This document shows positions 19,342 to 29,800 of a stretch of 64,000 nucleotides of DNA, one piece after another. The DNA is taken from the NCBI GenBank assembly GCA_928724745.1, contig CAKMXJ010000042.1, positions 434,001-498,000 of the forward strand, written 5' to 3'. This stretch comes from Anthracocystis setariae. Lineage: Eukaryota; Basidiomycota; Ustilaginomycetes; Ustilaginales; Ustilaginaceae. Numbering within the stretch: the first letter of the stretch is position 1; every line of letters begins with the position of its first letter. Under the pieces are notes generated by a model. The model was not told the DNA's origin. It made no database searches and saw nothing but the letters and a program-made list of their open reading frames with translations. The translations under genes and the position numbers were made by a program.

Positions 19342-21984
19342 ATGCCTGGTAAGTACCGTCCGGGACCCGGGAGGCGGGTTAAGAACATGTGCTGACGTTC
19401 TCTTCTTTTTGCTTTTACCGCAACAGCAACAAGATCCTCCACCCGGCGAGGTGGCTCCGGCGCTGGGGTGTCGGGAGGCTCTGCCCCCGCCCCCGGCGAC
19501 AACAATGACGTGGACGAGTCCCGGGGCGTTGGTGCCCCGGAGGTAGTGGACGAGTCCCGGGGTGTGAGTGCCCCGGAGGTTGTGGATGAGTCGGGTCACT
19601 ATGTGGCCCAAGAGGGAGACGTAGTCTCCCTGTACGTGGACGAGTCCCCCGTGCTCCCGCGCGGGGAAGCTGACCCCGATTTGGTCCCGGGTGTCAGGGG
19701 TGTGGACGAGTCCCCGGCGCAGGCTTCGGCCTCGCACCGGGAAGATAGGCAAAGGGCTCCCGGTCCCCCGGACAATGGCTCCGGCAGCGTGGTGGTCCCC
19801 CCTAGTGGGGCTACCCCCGGGTCCTCGAACGTGGCCGCCCCGACTCCCGGGCGTGGCGTACCGATCGGGGATCCCGGTAGGCTGGCGGAGCTGGTCCGGG
19901 AGGTGAGAGCGCGGGGTGCCCCTCCTGCTTCGGAGGGGTACGGGCAGTGCTGGTCTTGCGCAAATAGCAAGAAGAAGCCGCACCCGCAATGCTCCCTGGG
20001 GTTCGCTCACCGGGACGTCGGGGGTCCGGAGGACTGTTGAAATATATGGTCACCTGCTGCGTCAGCTATCGACGTGACACTACAGACGTCGGTATGTCCA
20101 TAACTAGGGCGGTGATATTCCGACATAGTTGCCGACAATACAGTTCCTCGGGACTCGGCAGCGGGGAAACTATGCGCGTGCCAATGCCAATGCTGGCACT
20201 GTGCGTTCCCACGTGACGTTGACATGGTGCCTCATCACATCTCTGACCGGGATGTTACTCGTCGGGTCATGTTATTGTCAACATCGTTGTTTATGTTGAT
20301 GATCAACTGTTGTTTACACTTAGCGTAGAATCTTGTCACTAACGTCGACGCTATGGGGTTCCCTACACCGCTACGGGCAACAATGGTGTAGGGGACTAAG
20401 TGTATTTATAGGGCGTACTTCGAGCGCACAGTTGATGATCCCTTAATCGATTCATTACCAACTTCTCCGTATCATAACGCCTGCTACTTACAGATCCTTA
20501 CCAACGTCGCTACTGTTGTATCGACATAGGTCTCTCCCCTTCGTGCCTGCTGCTTAACGTCACCGCCCACTCTTGGTTACGGATCTAACTGGCCTGACAT
20601 AACAACAGAGCCAGCTCTATACGCCCATCCACCAGTGTGAGGTCTATAGCGACTTAGCTACTTGTTATAGTATCTTTGGCAGACGATAGACTCATCGTAC
20701 CTGGCTGCCTACCGTCAAGGTCGCCCCTTGACGCAGTCGACTTCCAATAAGGACCCCCGGGACGGTCAGCCTGCCGCGTGTGAGAGGTGCCATGTCGCGG
20801 GGTATCCCTGTGACTGGCAGGGGCGCGTCCCGGACATTACGGGACGCCAGGAGGGTGGCTTCCTCATGGAGGCTTATCTCACCCTCCGGGCCCGGGGTCA
20901 ACGTCCGAACCCCGGGATGCCCTTCACCTCGTTCTCCGCGGCCGACCTCCCGGACTACCTGGCGGCCGAGTACGCCCCCGCGCGTGCTTGGTACGAGGCT
21001 CGGCGTCAAGCCAAAGCGGGAAGTCGTCCCCGGGCTCCCGAGTCTCCCGCTGGGCCGTCTACCGGTGGGGGCGGCACTGCCCCGGGCTCCCGGCCCCCTC
21101 GGGGTCAACGGGGGTGGAAACAAACCACCCTCATCCCCGACGCTCCCTTGGCCCTGCGCCAGGTTTGTCCCTTCGATGCTCCGGGGGACCAACATATGGC
21201 CGGGGCCCGGGAGGCAGCATCCCACGCGGCGGGAGTTATCGCCGCGCTGGTGCAGGTCCTTCGCCGGACCGCTGCTGTTGGGGCTGAGCGTCGCCTGGAG
21301 TGGTCCTCCCGGGACGAGAGCATCCTCCGTTACCTGGAGGGTGTGAGTGGTGCTTTCGAGAGCATCACCCGGGAGCTTGGCGTCCCGCTCCCTCCCCCGC
21401 CCCCCGTGGTGCCTGTGCCTGCCCCTGTCCCTGTCCCGGCTCCCGCCCCTGCCCCTCACCTTGTGGCGGCTCCCCGGCGACCCAACGCCGAAGCTGGGCC
21501 GTCTCGCCCCCGGGGTTCTCCTCTTCCGGGTTATACCCCGGCAACCCCGGAGATGGCCCGTGCCAAAAGGCAGGGTCCCGGGACGCCATCGCGGGAACGC
21601 GCTCCCCGGGCGAGTGGCTCCCGGCCTCAGACGGGGGGAAAGCGCCCCCCTCAGACGGGGGGTAAGCGCCTCCCGGGGAGCTTCCAAACGGGCGGGAAGC
21701 GTCTCCCGGTGGGTGGGCTCCGCCCTCCCTCTCCCGAACCGGAGAGGCGTGCCCAGCGCCGCCGTGCTCAGGCGGTGGTGCGGGACATGCGGGCCCCGAT
21801 CCGTGCCCGTCGTCGGGGCAGCTCCCGGGACAACTCCCCGGGCGACTCCCGCGACGAGGAGTCCTTGGGGGCGGAGGAACGCAGCCGGGAGTCCGGGGAG
21901 GACTCCGACGAGGATGTGGTGATGGTGGACTCGGACGTATACGAGTCCCGTCCCCGCACCCCTCCTCGTAAGAAACGGAGGTAG
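19342..21984 (+). CDS. Antisense spliced gene of gypsy B (interrupted by solo LTR)
   Basis: Homologue of 10148-12033. Exon 1 is 19342-19348 (ATGCCTG). The intron 19349-19426 (78 nt) starts GTAAGT, has CTGAC near 19392 and ends ACAG. Exon 2 is 19427-20034 and, after the solo LTR, 20755-21984. Without the insert the frame is open for 614 residues. The insertion falls exactly on a codon boundary, between the first three and last three cysteines of the Zn2Cys6-like motif (CWSC...QCSLGFAHRD | CERCHVAGYPC). Read through, the protein would end two codons into the LTR. The tail SDEDVVMVDSDVYESRPRTPP is conserved with gypsy A. Conservation of the tiny first exon and intron in both copies supports a real gene. 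Confidence 0.75.
20035..20749 (+). repeat. Solo LTR, probably copia type
   Basis: 715-bp insert that begins TGTTGAAATA and ends CTTCCAATA, flanked by the 5-bp duplication AGGAC (20030-20034 and 20750-20754). The terminal bases resemble those of the copia LTRs here (TGTT...TTCCAACA), and TGTATTTATA at 20401 could be its TATA. There is no coding capacity. Internal sequence is unlike the other LTRs in the window, so it represents a further family. The orientation is uncertain. Confidence 0.75.
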
Positions 21985-22069
21985 GAGCCCGGGAGTTTGG
22001 TCTGGTCGTGTGTCCGGGGTCATTAGGACCCTGGGAATGAAATTGTGTTTACCTCGAGTTCCCGCGTGT

Positions 22070-22118
22070 CGTGTGTGTGTGTGTGTGTGAGAGAGTGAGA
22101 GTGAGGGTGAGAGTGTGT
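22070..22118 (-). repeat. GT-rich microsatellite in gypsy B
   Basis: GTGTGT/GAGAGT tract, the counterpart of the CA repeat in gypsy A, between the antisense gene and the pol stop. Confidence 0.85.
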
Positions 22119-22323
22119 CGGTGAGCCTTCTGTCCCCTGGGCGTGGTGGCCGGGTCAAGGGAACACCCGGGGCAAACTGCGTTTGGCGGGATGCATAACT
22201 CCCGACCGCAGTCCCGCTTCCCGGATCGGACCACTTCGTTCCCCGTTCCCTTGCTGATGCTTCCCAGGGTGACCTCGCTGGCCGCCCTCGCGCTGGGTTC
22301 CGAGGGGCGGGGGCGACCGGGAG

Positions 22324-24071
22324 TCAGCAGTCCCGGGAGCTAACTTGGCTCCCGGACTGCCGCCGATGGAATTCCTGGAGCAACTCCTGGCTATTCTCTA
22401 GGTGAGCCGCTGGCTCCCACGTAGGTTGGGTGTAGCCTGCCCACTTCACCCGGTACTGCCGCCCCCGACGTGTCTCCCGGGAAGCCACAATATCTTCCAC
22501 TTCGAAGTCCTGTCGGTCGTCCTCCAGGCGCCGGGACGTCGGGGCGTGCTCGGAGGGCCGGGTGTCCGGGGAGTGCGGTTCCAGGAGGCTGACGTGAAAC
22601 ACCGGGTGGATTTTCCAGGCGGGCGGGAGGTCCAACTTGTAAGCCCGGGAGCCTACCGCCTGGAGGACACGAAACGGTCCCGCTAACGGATTCCCTAGCT
22701 TCCGGGATGGTCGATCTTGACGCAGATGTCGGGTGCGGAGTAGCACCATGTCACCCCCGGAAAAAGACCGGTCCATCCTGGAGCGGTTTGCGTATCTAGA
22801 CATCAGGGTGGCAGCGTGGTTAATGTTGGTCCGGCAGTGTTGGAGGAGTCCCCGGAAAGCCGAATCGGAGGGCGGGATGCCATCCGGGGAAAGGGCTGGT
22901 GACCCGGGGAGGGTTTTCGGGGTGAAACCAAACAGGGGTAGGGTGGCCGGTAGCCCGGTAGTAGCTGACATTCTATTGTTTAGCGTAAGTTGGGCGTACG
23001 GTAACCAGGACGCCCAGTCGTCCTGCTGGTAGTTGACATAGAATCGGAGGAAAACCTCTAGATTTTGGTTAACACGCTCGGTTTGGCCATCTGTCTGGGG
23101 GTGATAGGCTGTGGAGAGGGCCGGGGTGGTCCCGAGGGCTGTTAAGATATCCTTCCACAGGGACGCTACAAAAGTGCGCCCCCGGTCCGACACGATGGCG
23201 TCCGGGAGTCCAAAATAGGCAAAAACGCGGGAGAACAGCATGTGGGCGAGATCTTTGGCCGTATCGGACTTCCGGGCCGGGAGGAAAAGGGAGTACTTGG
23301 TGAGACGATCGACGACGACGAGGATGGAGTCGAACGTGAGACCACCGACCCGGGAAACCGGGAGACCCTCAATATGGTCCATCGTGATGGTCCCGAACGG
23401 CCGGGTCGGGGCGTCGAGCGGGAGCAGCAGTCCGTAAGGCTTATGCCGGGGCGCTTTAGCGCGCTTACAGGCTCCACAGGTCCGAACGTATTCTGTGACA
23501 TCGTGCTTGAGATTGGGCCAGGAATGATGACGACGGACCAGTTCCAGGGTAGCGGCCACTCCCGGGTGTCCCGCCGTCGGGTGGTCGTGATAGCGCTCTA
23601 GGATTCGTTTCACTTCGGCGGGGGACGCGGGGCTGGTCGGGAGCGGGTCGGGGCCCGGGGCTACGTCCGATATCCGGTGCGCAGCCGGTGTTCGTTGTTC
23701 CGCCAGCCCGGAATCCTGGAACAGGTCAGGGGGTAGGAGGACCGCGACGTTAGAGGGGTCATGCTGATGATTGGTGGTGGTGGTGTTGGGATGACCATCG
23801 GAGCGCCGGGACAGAGCGTCTGGGCGGGTTGCCTGGGTCCCGGGTCGGTACGTAATGGTAAACGTGAACTCCCCGAGAGCCATGCTCCACCGGGCCTGCC
23901 GCCTGTTAAGTTGCCGTTTCGTTTGGAAATATTGGAGGGCCTGGTGGTCGGTGAGCACCTCAAACGGCTCCTGGAGCCCGTGGAGGTAATGTCTCCATTC
24001 CTGCAACGCATCTACGATTGCTAGGAGTTCTTTATCGTGGATTTCGTAATTACGCTCTGCGGGTTGCATCT
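22324..24071 (-). CDS. Gypsy B gag-pol, C-terminal part (RNase H, integrase, chromodomain; interrupted)
   Basis: 580 residues starting just after YWSRKM of the N-terminal part. It has RNase H (HDKELLAIV, LTDHQALQYF), the integrase HHCC region (TCGACKRAKAP), the DDE core (MDHIEGLP, VSDRGRTF, QTDGQTERVNQ), and a C-terminal chromodomain (YRVKWAGY...TWEP). With 31838-34981 it makes exactly 1628 codons, the same as gypsy A. The break is caused only by copia C, whose duplication CATCT lies at 24067-24071. Confidence 0.93.
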
Positions 24072-24778
24072 TGTAGAAGAATAGCAGATGAGGAATGACG
24101 GCCTTACGGCAAAGCCAAGAATAAGTAGTTAATTATGGCTTTTGAGCGTGACTTACGGAAGTAGGCGTCGGGTGATCAATCCCGACGTCGGGTTCTGACA
24201 AACTGCGGGTTTGTTAGAATCCCGGAAGTCTTAGGATGTCCGAACGTTATTTTTGTTGTTATTCCAAAGATCCACGTCGGGTTTCGTACGCTCACGTCGT
24301 CTTCGCAGAGGTAGGAAGCTTGAACGATAAATACTGTAAGTACTTTGATGACTACTCGACGAGTTGTCGGAGAGAAGGTATGATAAGGGTAAATGGGGAA
24401 AAGATTCGATATATTTCAGATGCACTAACGGGTCAAGGCAAGAGGCACTTATATACATCTCGGGATGGCTCTTCATCCGTATAGCATAGGACTCCATCGT
24501 TGGGTGGAAGGGCTTTCCGTTCTCATTTGCGACGCATCCGGAATCAGCATAACCCGACCGCGGGTTTTGCGATTATGTTTCGAACCTTTTGTCTTTAGCC
24601 GTGTGTCTCGAACGCGTATGTTGGTTTCGGATGTTTTCTTGTGAAATCCTTCGCAGTTGTCCGAATTCGGCTAGAAGTGTGAACCCGCATGCGGGTTACA
24701 AAACCCGACCGCGGGTTTTGTTGCTGAGGTGTGAAATGCTCTAAGTGCGAGGCGATTTATGGAACCCGAGTTCCAACA
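24072..24778 (-). repeat. 3' LTR of copia C
   Basis: 707 bp, TGTAGAAG...TTCCAACA, identical by eye to 31131-31837. It contains several ACCCG..CGGGT palindromes (about 24178, 24551, 24682 and 24703). Confidence 0.95.
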
Positions 24779-24790
24779 GTCCCCCTCGTC
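24779..24790 (-). other. Polypurine tract of copia C
   Basis: Minus-strand GACGAGGGGGAC abutting the 3' LTR. Confidence 0.65.
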
Positions 24791-24857
24791 AAGCACTTCA
24801 CACACTTCAAGCACACATGGTGTTACATTGGAAAGGAAATGGAATTCACGGCGGGTC

Positions 24858-26246
24858 TTAATGACCCGAAGTGTGTGAACCAGAAACGTGAGCAAACCTA
24901 TTTCGAGGACCGGGAGCCTCGCGCTTGTCGATGAGTTCTTCAGCTTGGCCAAGGAGTTTGATGAAATATGACGGGTCCCATTTCTTTGGCGTTTGCTTTC
25001 CGGTCCTCGAGGCAACGATCGCATCAATGCAGATCTCCTTCGCTTCGTTGAGCTTGTTCCGAAGGTCGTCAATGGTAGCTATCTTCTTGGTTCTCTTACC
25101 CTCGTATCCTAATCCGCGACAAGGCTTCGAAATCACCATACAATGATCGCAAGACCCGCGGGCGGGGTCTCGCTTTTTCCCTTGATGATTAACCCCGGCG
25201 CCAAATGAGCAGTGCACTCCAATGAGTTGGCACTCTTGACAGCCGGGGGTTACGACCACGAGGTCGGGGTGGTGAGGTTGTTCCAGTCGAGTGAAGTGCC
25301 GACGTGAGTTTAGCACTACTCCAGCTGGAACAACGAATCGTTTTTGTTTTGACAGTGGAACCCCGGGTGTGGGTGCCCCGGACCATGCCTGGTGCGGGGG
25401 AAGGGGGTGTTCCACTGTGCCACCAGCCGGTTGGACTTTGTCGGCCTCGAAGTTTGCTTCAGAGGCCGCGATGGCGTTGGCGGCAGCTCCGACGATACGA
25501 TGACGAGATTGACTCGTCGTTGCTTCCACCAGCTCGATTGCTCGAATGGGGTTGGTGGTTCTTGCAGCGTGACCGTTGGTGATTGGCCCTTGTCCGTGCT
25601 CGTTTTCGCTGGCGCGATTGTACGCCGGATCCTCTTCGTAGTCCCCGTCGGCAAAGGAGTCGTCCGAACCTAAGAAGAGATCCCTGTCCTCGGTGGATGG
25701 GTCAGCTCTGGTCGATGAGCTGACTGGCCTCAGCGTGGGGAGGGGGCGAGGGCGTAGTCGGAGCGGGCGGTCGGCCGCACGGAGCACAGTCGCTGCGGAG
25801 GAGTCATCGTCGCCTTCGTTTGCGGTGACGATGGCGCTGATGCATGGCATCTCAGCGTCTTCGATTGCCGTACCTTGGTTGGTAGGCGACGTTGTTGGTA
25901 TGGGTGGCTCTTCGTTGGCGAGTCCACCTTCGGGTTCTTCGGCCATGTCATGGTTGACAGAGGGCGTAGCGTTGTCGGAAGATGAGGGGCCCTCGCCAGT
26001 TGGCTGAGAGGGCTGGTCGTCGACATCCATCGCCTCTTCTTGATCGTCTTGAGGGGAGGCAAGTATCGTATTCGTATTGGCCGTAGTACTGTTGGCGCTG
26101 TCGGCGGCAGGGTTGATGTCGGTAATGTTGATGTCGTGGTGGGCGTTGGCGTCGGATACCAGGGTTAATCCGGTGGTCTTCTTGCGCCTAGCCTCGTTGG
26201 CTTTGGCGAGGGCGTCCCTTTTTGCTTGGGATAGTCGTTTGCCCAT
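24858..26246 (-). CDS. Copia C second ORF (ORF2): Zn2Cys6-like protein
   Basis: 462 residues from the ATG at 26246 (good context, AAACGATGG). The frame is open further upstream to 26507, but homology with copia B ORF2 starts here. The plan is the same: basic N-terminus, EAMDVDD motif, acidic serine/threonine-rich middle, block HPLPPHQAWSG...KRFVVPAG, and a cysteine cluster C-x2-C-x6-C-x19-C-x2-C-x6-C (GCQEC ... HCSFGAGVNHQG ... SCDHC ... PCRGLGY). A helical segment (LRNKLNEAKE) and KKWDPSYFIKLLGQAEELIDKRE follow. Spacing within the cluster matches copia B ORF2 exactly, although the overall sequence is much diverged, so it is under selection. No membrane segment is seen. The role is inferred to be binding of the family's own palindromic sites. 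Confidence 0.8.
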   Translation of the reverse strand: MGKRLSQAKRDALAKANEARRKKTTGLTLVSDANAHHDINITDINPAADSANSTTANTNTILASPQDDQEEAMDVDDQPSQPTGEGPSSSDNATPSVNHDMAEEPEGGLANEEPPIPTTSPTNQGTAIEDAEMPCISAIVTANEGDDDSSAATVLRAADRPLRLRPRPLPTLRPVSSSTRADPSTEDRDLFLGSDDSFADGDYEEDPAYNRASENEHGQGPITNGHAARTTNPIRAIELVEATTSQSRHRIVGAAANAIAASEANFEADKVQPAGGTVEHPLPPHQAWSGAPTPGVPLSKQKRFVVPAGVVLNSRRHFTRLEQPHHPDLVVVTPGCQECQLIGVHCSFGAGVNHQGKKRDPARGSCDHCMVISKPCRGLGYEGKRTKKIATIDDLRNKLNEAKEICIDAIVASRTGKQTPKKWDPSYFIKLLGQAEELIDKREAPGPRNRFAHVSGSHTSGH

Positions 26247-26818
26247 CGTTTCCTGTTGGGAGTTGTCCGGATAGTGGGTGTTGAGAGAGGTGGTGGTGAG
26301 GAGGGTGGTTGAGACTAGTGTAGTGAGAGTCTCATCGTCGATTCTTGTTGGTGCTTCGATCCTTTGTGATGTAAAGCTTTGTTCGGCTTGTTCCGCGAGT
26401 GGCGCAGTGCAAGGTAAAAGTCCGCCGTCGGGTTCTGCAACCCGGTGATGAGTTCTGGTTGTTGCGCTGCACTTCATCTCCGTAGGTGTGATTGCGCAGT
26501 GTGACATATATGTGACTTGTGGTGTTAGTGGTAAATTTATTTGTGATTTCGCTTATCCGGGCCAGGGTCTTGGGATTTCTCGTCGGGTGTCAAGTCCCGC
26601 CGTCGGGTTTTGTGGTTTGCCAGGGTTCTCGTTATCCAGGGTCGCGCTTTATGCAGGGTCCACTTATTCTGTTGATTTTTATCGATCATTATTAATAATT
26701 TTTTTTTTTTTTTCTTTTTTTTTTTTTGGTTTTGATGTTTTTCGCGTCGAATCGTGAGTGTGTATGTACGGATCTTGATGATTAATTTATGGAAGGTGGA
26801 ACCCGTCGTCGGGTTTTC
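26247..26818 (-). promoter_or_regulatory. Copia C spacer between pol and ORF2
   Basis: Non-coding 572 bp with palindromes near 26421, 26596 and 26800, a long T-rich tract (26700-26729; A-rich on the coding strand) and CATATATG near 26505, which could serve as a TATA for ORF2. The A-rich tract has a counterpart in copia B (15782-15795). Confidence 0.4.
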
Positions 26819-29800
26819 CTAATTCGTTGGAAGTATGTGAAGGTTTTCGCGATTGACTCGAACTTTGTTCTTTTCCAGCGCTTTGGTCAAGATGTCGGCT
26901 AGTTGGTCTGTTGTTGAGACTGGCTTCACGATCAGTAATCCTTCTGCTTGGTATGATCGGGTAATGTGATACTTGAGGCGAAAGTGTTTGGTCCTGTTGT
27001 GGAATTTGGGTTCCTTGGCGAGTTCAATGGCAGCGCGATTATCCACCATCAGTTGCGTCGGGTTCTTGACTTTCAGGCCGAGTTCTTCGACCAGCCATCG
27101 GCACCATGTGATTTCCTTCGCTGCTTCGGCCATAGCTACATATTCGGCGTATGTTGTAGAGTCCGTGATGATGGACTGTAGCTTAGAAATCCAGCTGTAT
27201 GGCATAGTATTGACCGTGTTGACAATTCCCGACGTTGATCTCGAAGTTAGTGTGTCCCCCGCGTGATCTGCGTCGGTGAATGTCTGAAATAGCAATCCGA
27301 AATCAAGATTCACGTCGTGAATTGGAAACCCGACGGCGGGTTTATATTCGAGCCCGTGGGTTTCCGTTCCCTTGAGGTAACGTAACAGATGTTTAGCCTG
27401 AACCATAGCATTAGAGTGCGGGTTTGCAAGTTCGCGGCTGAGTCTCTGTACAGCGTAGCTGATGTCTGGCCTCGTACATGTTGCAATGTAAAGGATTTGG
27501 CCAACAATGCTCCTGTATTTGGAGTGTTCGGACGGCGAGAGGAGGTCTCCATCTGTCAGGCTGGCACTCGGGTTGAGCGGGGTGTGTACGATGTTGGCAG
27601 ATTCGAGTCCGTAAGTCAGAAGGAGCCGTCGGATGTAGCTGGTTTGGGACAAGTGTATGGATTCCGGCGATTGTTTCACTTGAATGCCTAGAATGTAGTC
27701 AAGCTGTTCTCCACCCGTCATCTTGAAGTGCTTCCTGAGGTCGTTCATTACGTTTTCGGCGAGGGGTTTAGAGCGAGCGAAGATTAGTATGTCATCCACG
27801 TAGATTGTGAGGACGAGCGGGTGAGTCCCGGACCCCGACGTCGGGTTTTTGATGTAGAGCGCGGAATCGTGGTTACTGCGCTTGAAACCCATTCCCCGCA
27901 AAGTCGAGTCTGCCTTTTGGTACCAAGTACGGCCAGCTTGTTTGAGACCGTACAGTGACTTGTTTAACTTGCAAAGTAGACCCGGAGCGTGAGGATCTGC
28001 GTCGGGTTCACGAGGTGGCGGTCTCATGTATATATCTTTGTCGATTTCGCCATTGAGGTAGGCGGTTTCGACATCCATTTGGTAGATAGTCAATCCAATC
28101 TGCAGGCTTAGGATCATGAGCAGACGGAGTGTCGCAAGCTTCACGACGGGTGCGAAGGTCTCGTCGTAGTCTATGCCGTGTTTCTGTGCGAATCCTTGTG
28201 CTACCAAGCGAGCCTTGTACTTGTCAATTGTTCCATCGCTTTTTCGTTTGATCTTGAAGACCCATCGACTTCCGATGACGTTTGCGTCCTTAGGAGGGGT
28301 CACGAGGTTCCAGGTGTTGTTGTTCTTGTGCGACGCAAGTTCTCTATTTACTGCCTGTTTCCACAATTCCCAATCGGGTCTTCTGAAAGCCTGGGTGATT
28401 GTTCGTGGTTCGTCATCGAGTAGCCCTATTGGGTCCGAATCGTCCAATCCCGACGTCGGGTCTTCGACCCCGTTGGTTTCTTCGAGGGCTGCGAGCGCGT
28501 CCAGGCGTGGTGAACTTGGTGGCGAACCAGGTGGAGTCTGGATTCCTGCCGCCCTTTCCTCTGGAGTAAGGTAGGGCCAACTGTTTGAGTCTTCCGATGT
28601 GTTCTCCTGTAGTTCGGCGTTTTGATGATTTGACTGGGGGGGGATATCGATTTCCTTCGTCGTTGTGTTAATTCTGGGCGGGTTTGCAAACCCGACGTCG
28701 GGTTTTGCAAACCGCACCGAACTTTCGGTATCATACGAGAAGGGGAAAGTCCCTTCGTCGAATGTTGCGTGGACCGTTGTAATATATCGATCTTCGACCA
28801 CGTTATATAACTTGAAGGCCTTCGTCCCTGCAGTGATGCCGACGTAGACGCATGCCAGCGCGCGGGGCTCCAATTTGTCTCTTCTCTCCTCTGGAACGTG
28901 TGCCCAAGCAGCACATCCGAACGTTCGAGCGAGGGAGAAGTCAGGTGTAATGGAACGCAACAATTGGATCGGGATCTTCATCCCGGCGCCCTTCGTTGGG
29001 AATCGGTTATTGAGGTAGACCGCGTGGAGGAAGGCGTCTCCCCACATATGATACGGTGAGGATGATTGGATCATCATGCAGCGAGCTAGGTCGAACAGGG
29101 TGCGATTCATTCGTTCTGCAACCCCGTTCTGTTCTGGCGTGTATGGAGCGGTGTGTTCGTGGATGATCCCATTTCCTCGAAGTAGCTCTGCAAGTTCTTT
29201 ACTCGTGTATTCGCCTCCGTTGTCCGACCTGACTCTTTTAATCAACTGGCCGGTTTGCTTTTCCATCAAGGTTTTGTACTCCAAGAAGTGGCCGTACACC
29301 TCACTCTTCCTTGTGAGTAGGAAAGCGACGGTGAATCTTGAGAAGTCGTCGATGAATGTGACAGCGTATCGGTGGCCTTGAGGAGTTTCGTCGGGCATTG
29401 GGCCCACGACGTCGGTGTGTACAAGTTCCAGGGGTTTTGTGGAACCCGACGTCGGGTTTCGAGAAAACGGCTGTTTATGCGATTTCCCGATCTGGCACGT
29501 CTCGCACTTCGCGGGTGTGCGTGGATTGAGAGTTACTTGGGGAACGACCTTCGCAATCTCTTCCAAGCGTGCTTGACCAGGGTGACCAAGGCGTTTGTGC
29601 CAGTTCGTGGTGTTAGCCTCGTGTTCGGCTGCAATTCCTGCAAAATCGGTACCGACTTGGTCGACATACGTGAGGGGTCCAATGTGGACGCCTCTGCATG
29701 TAATCCTGCCGTCTGTCGTTCGGGCGATGGTTTCACGGTCGTTTGTGACTATTTCTACCTTCTTCCTCATCACTCCTGTGGAGAGGAGGTTGACGCCGAA

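Noticed and set aside
20692..22158. 488-aa minus-strand frame in gypsy B
   Set aside because: Shadow of the antisense gene. It extends into the solo LTR and the GT repeat.
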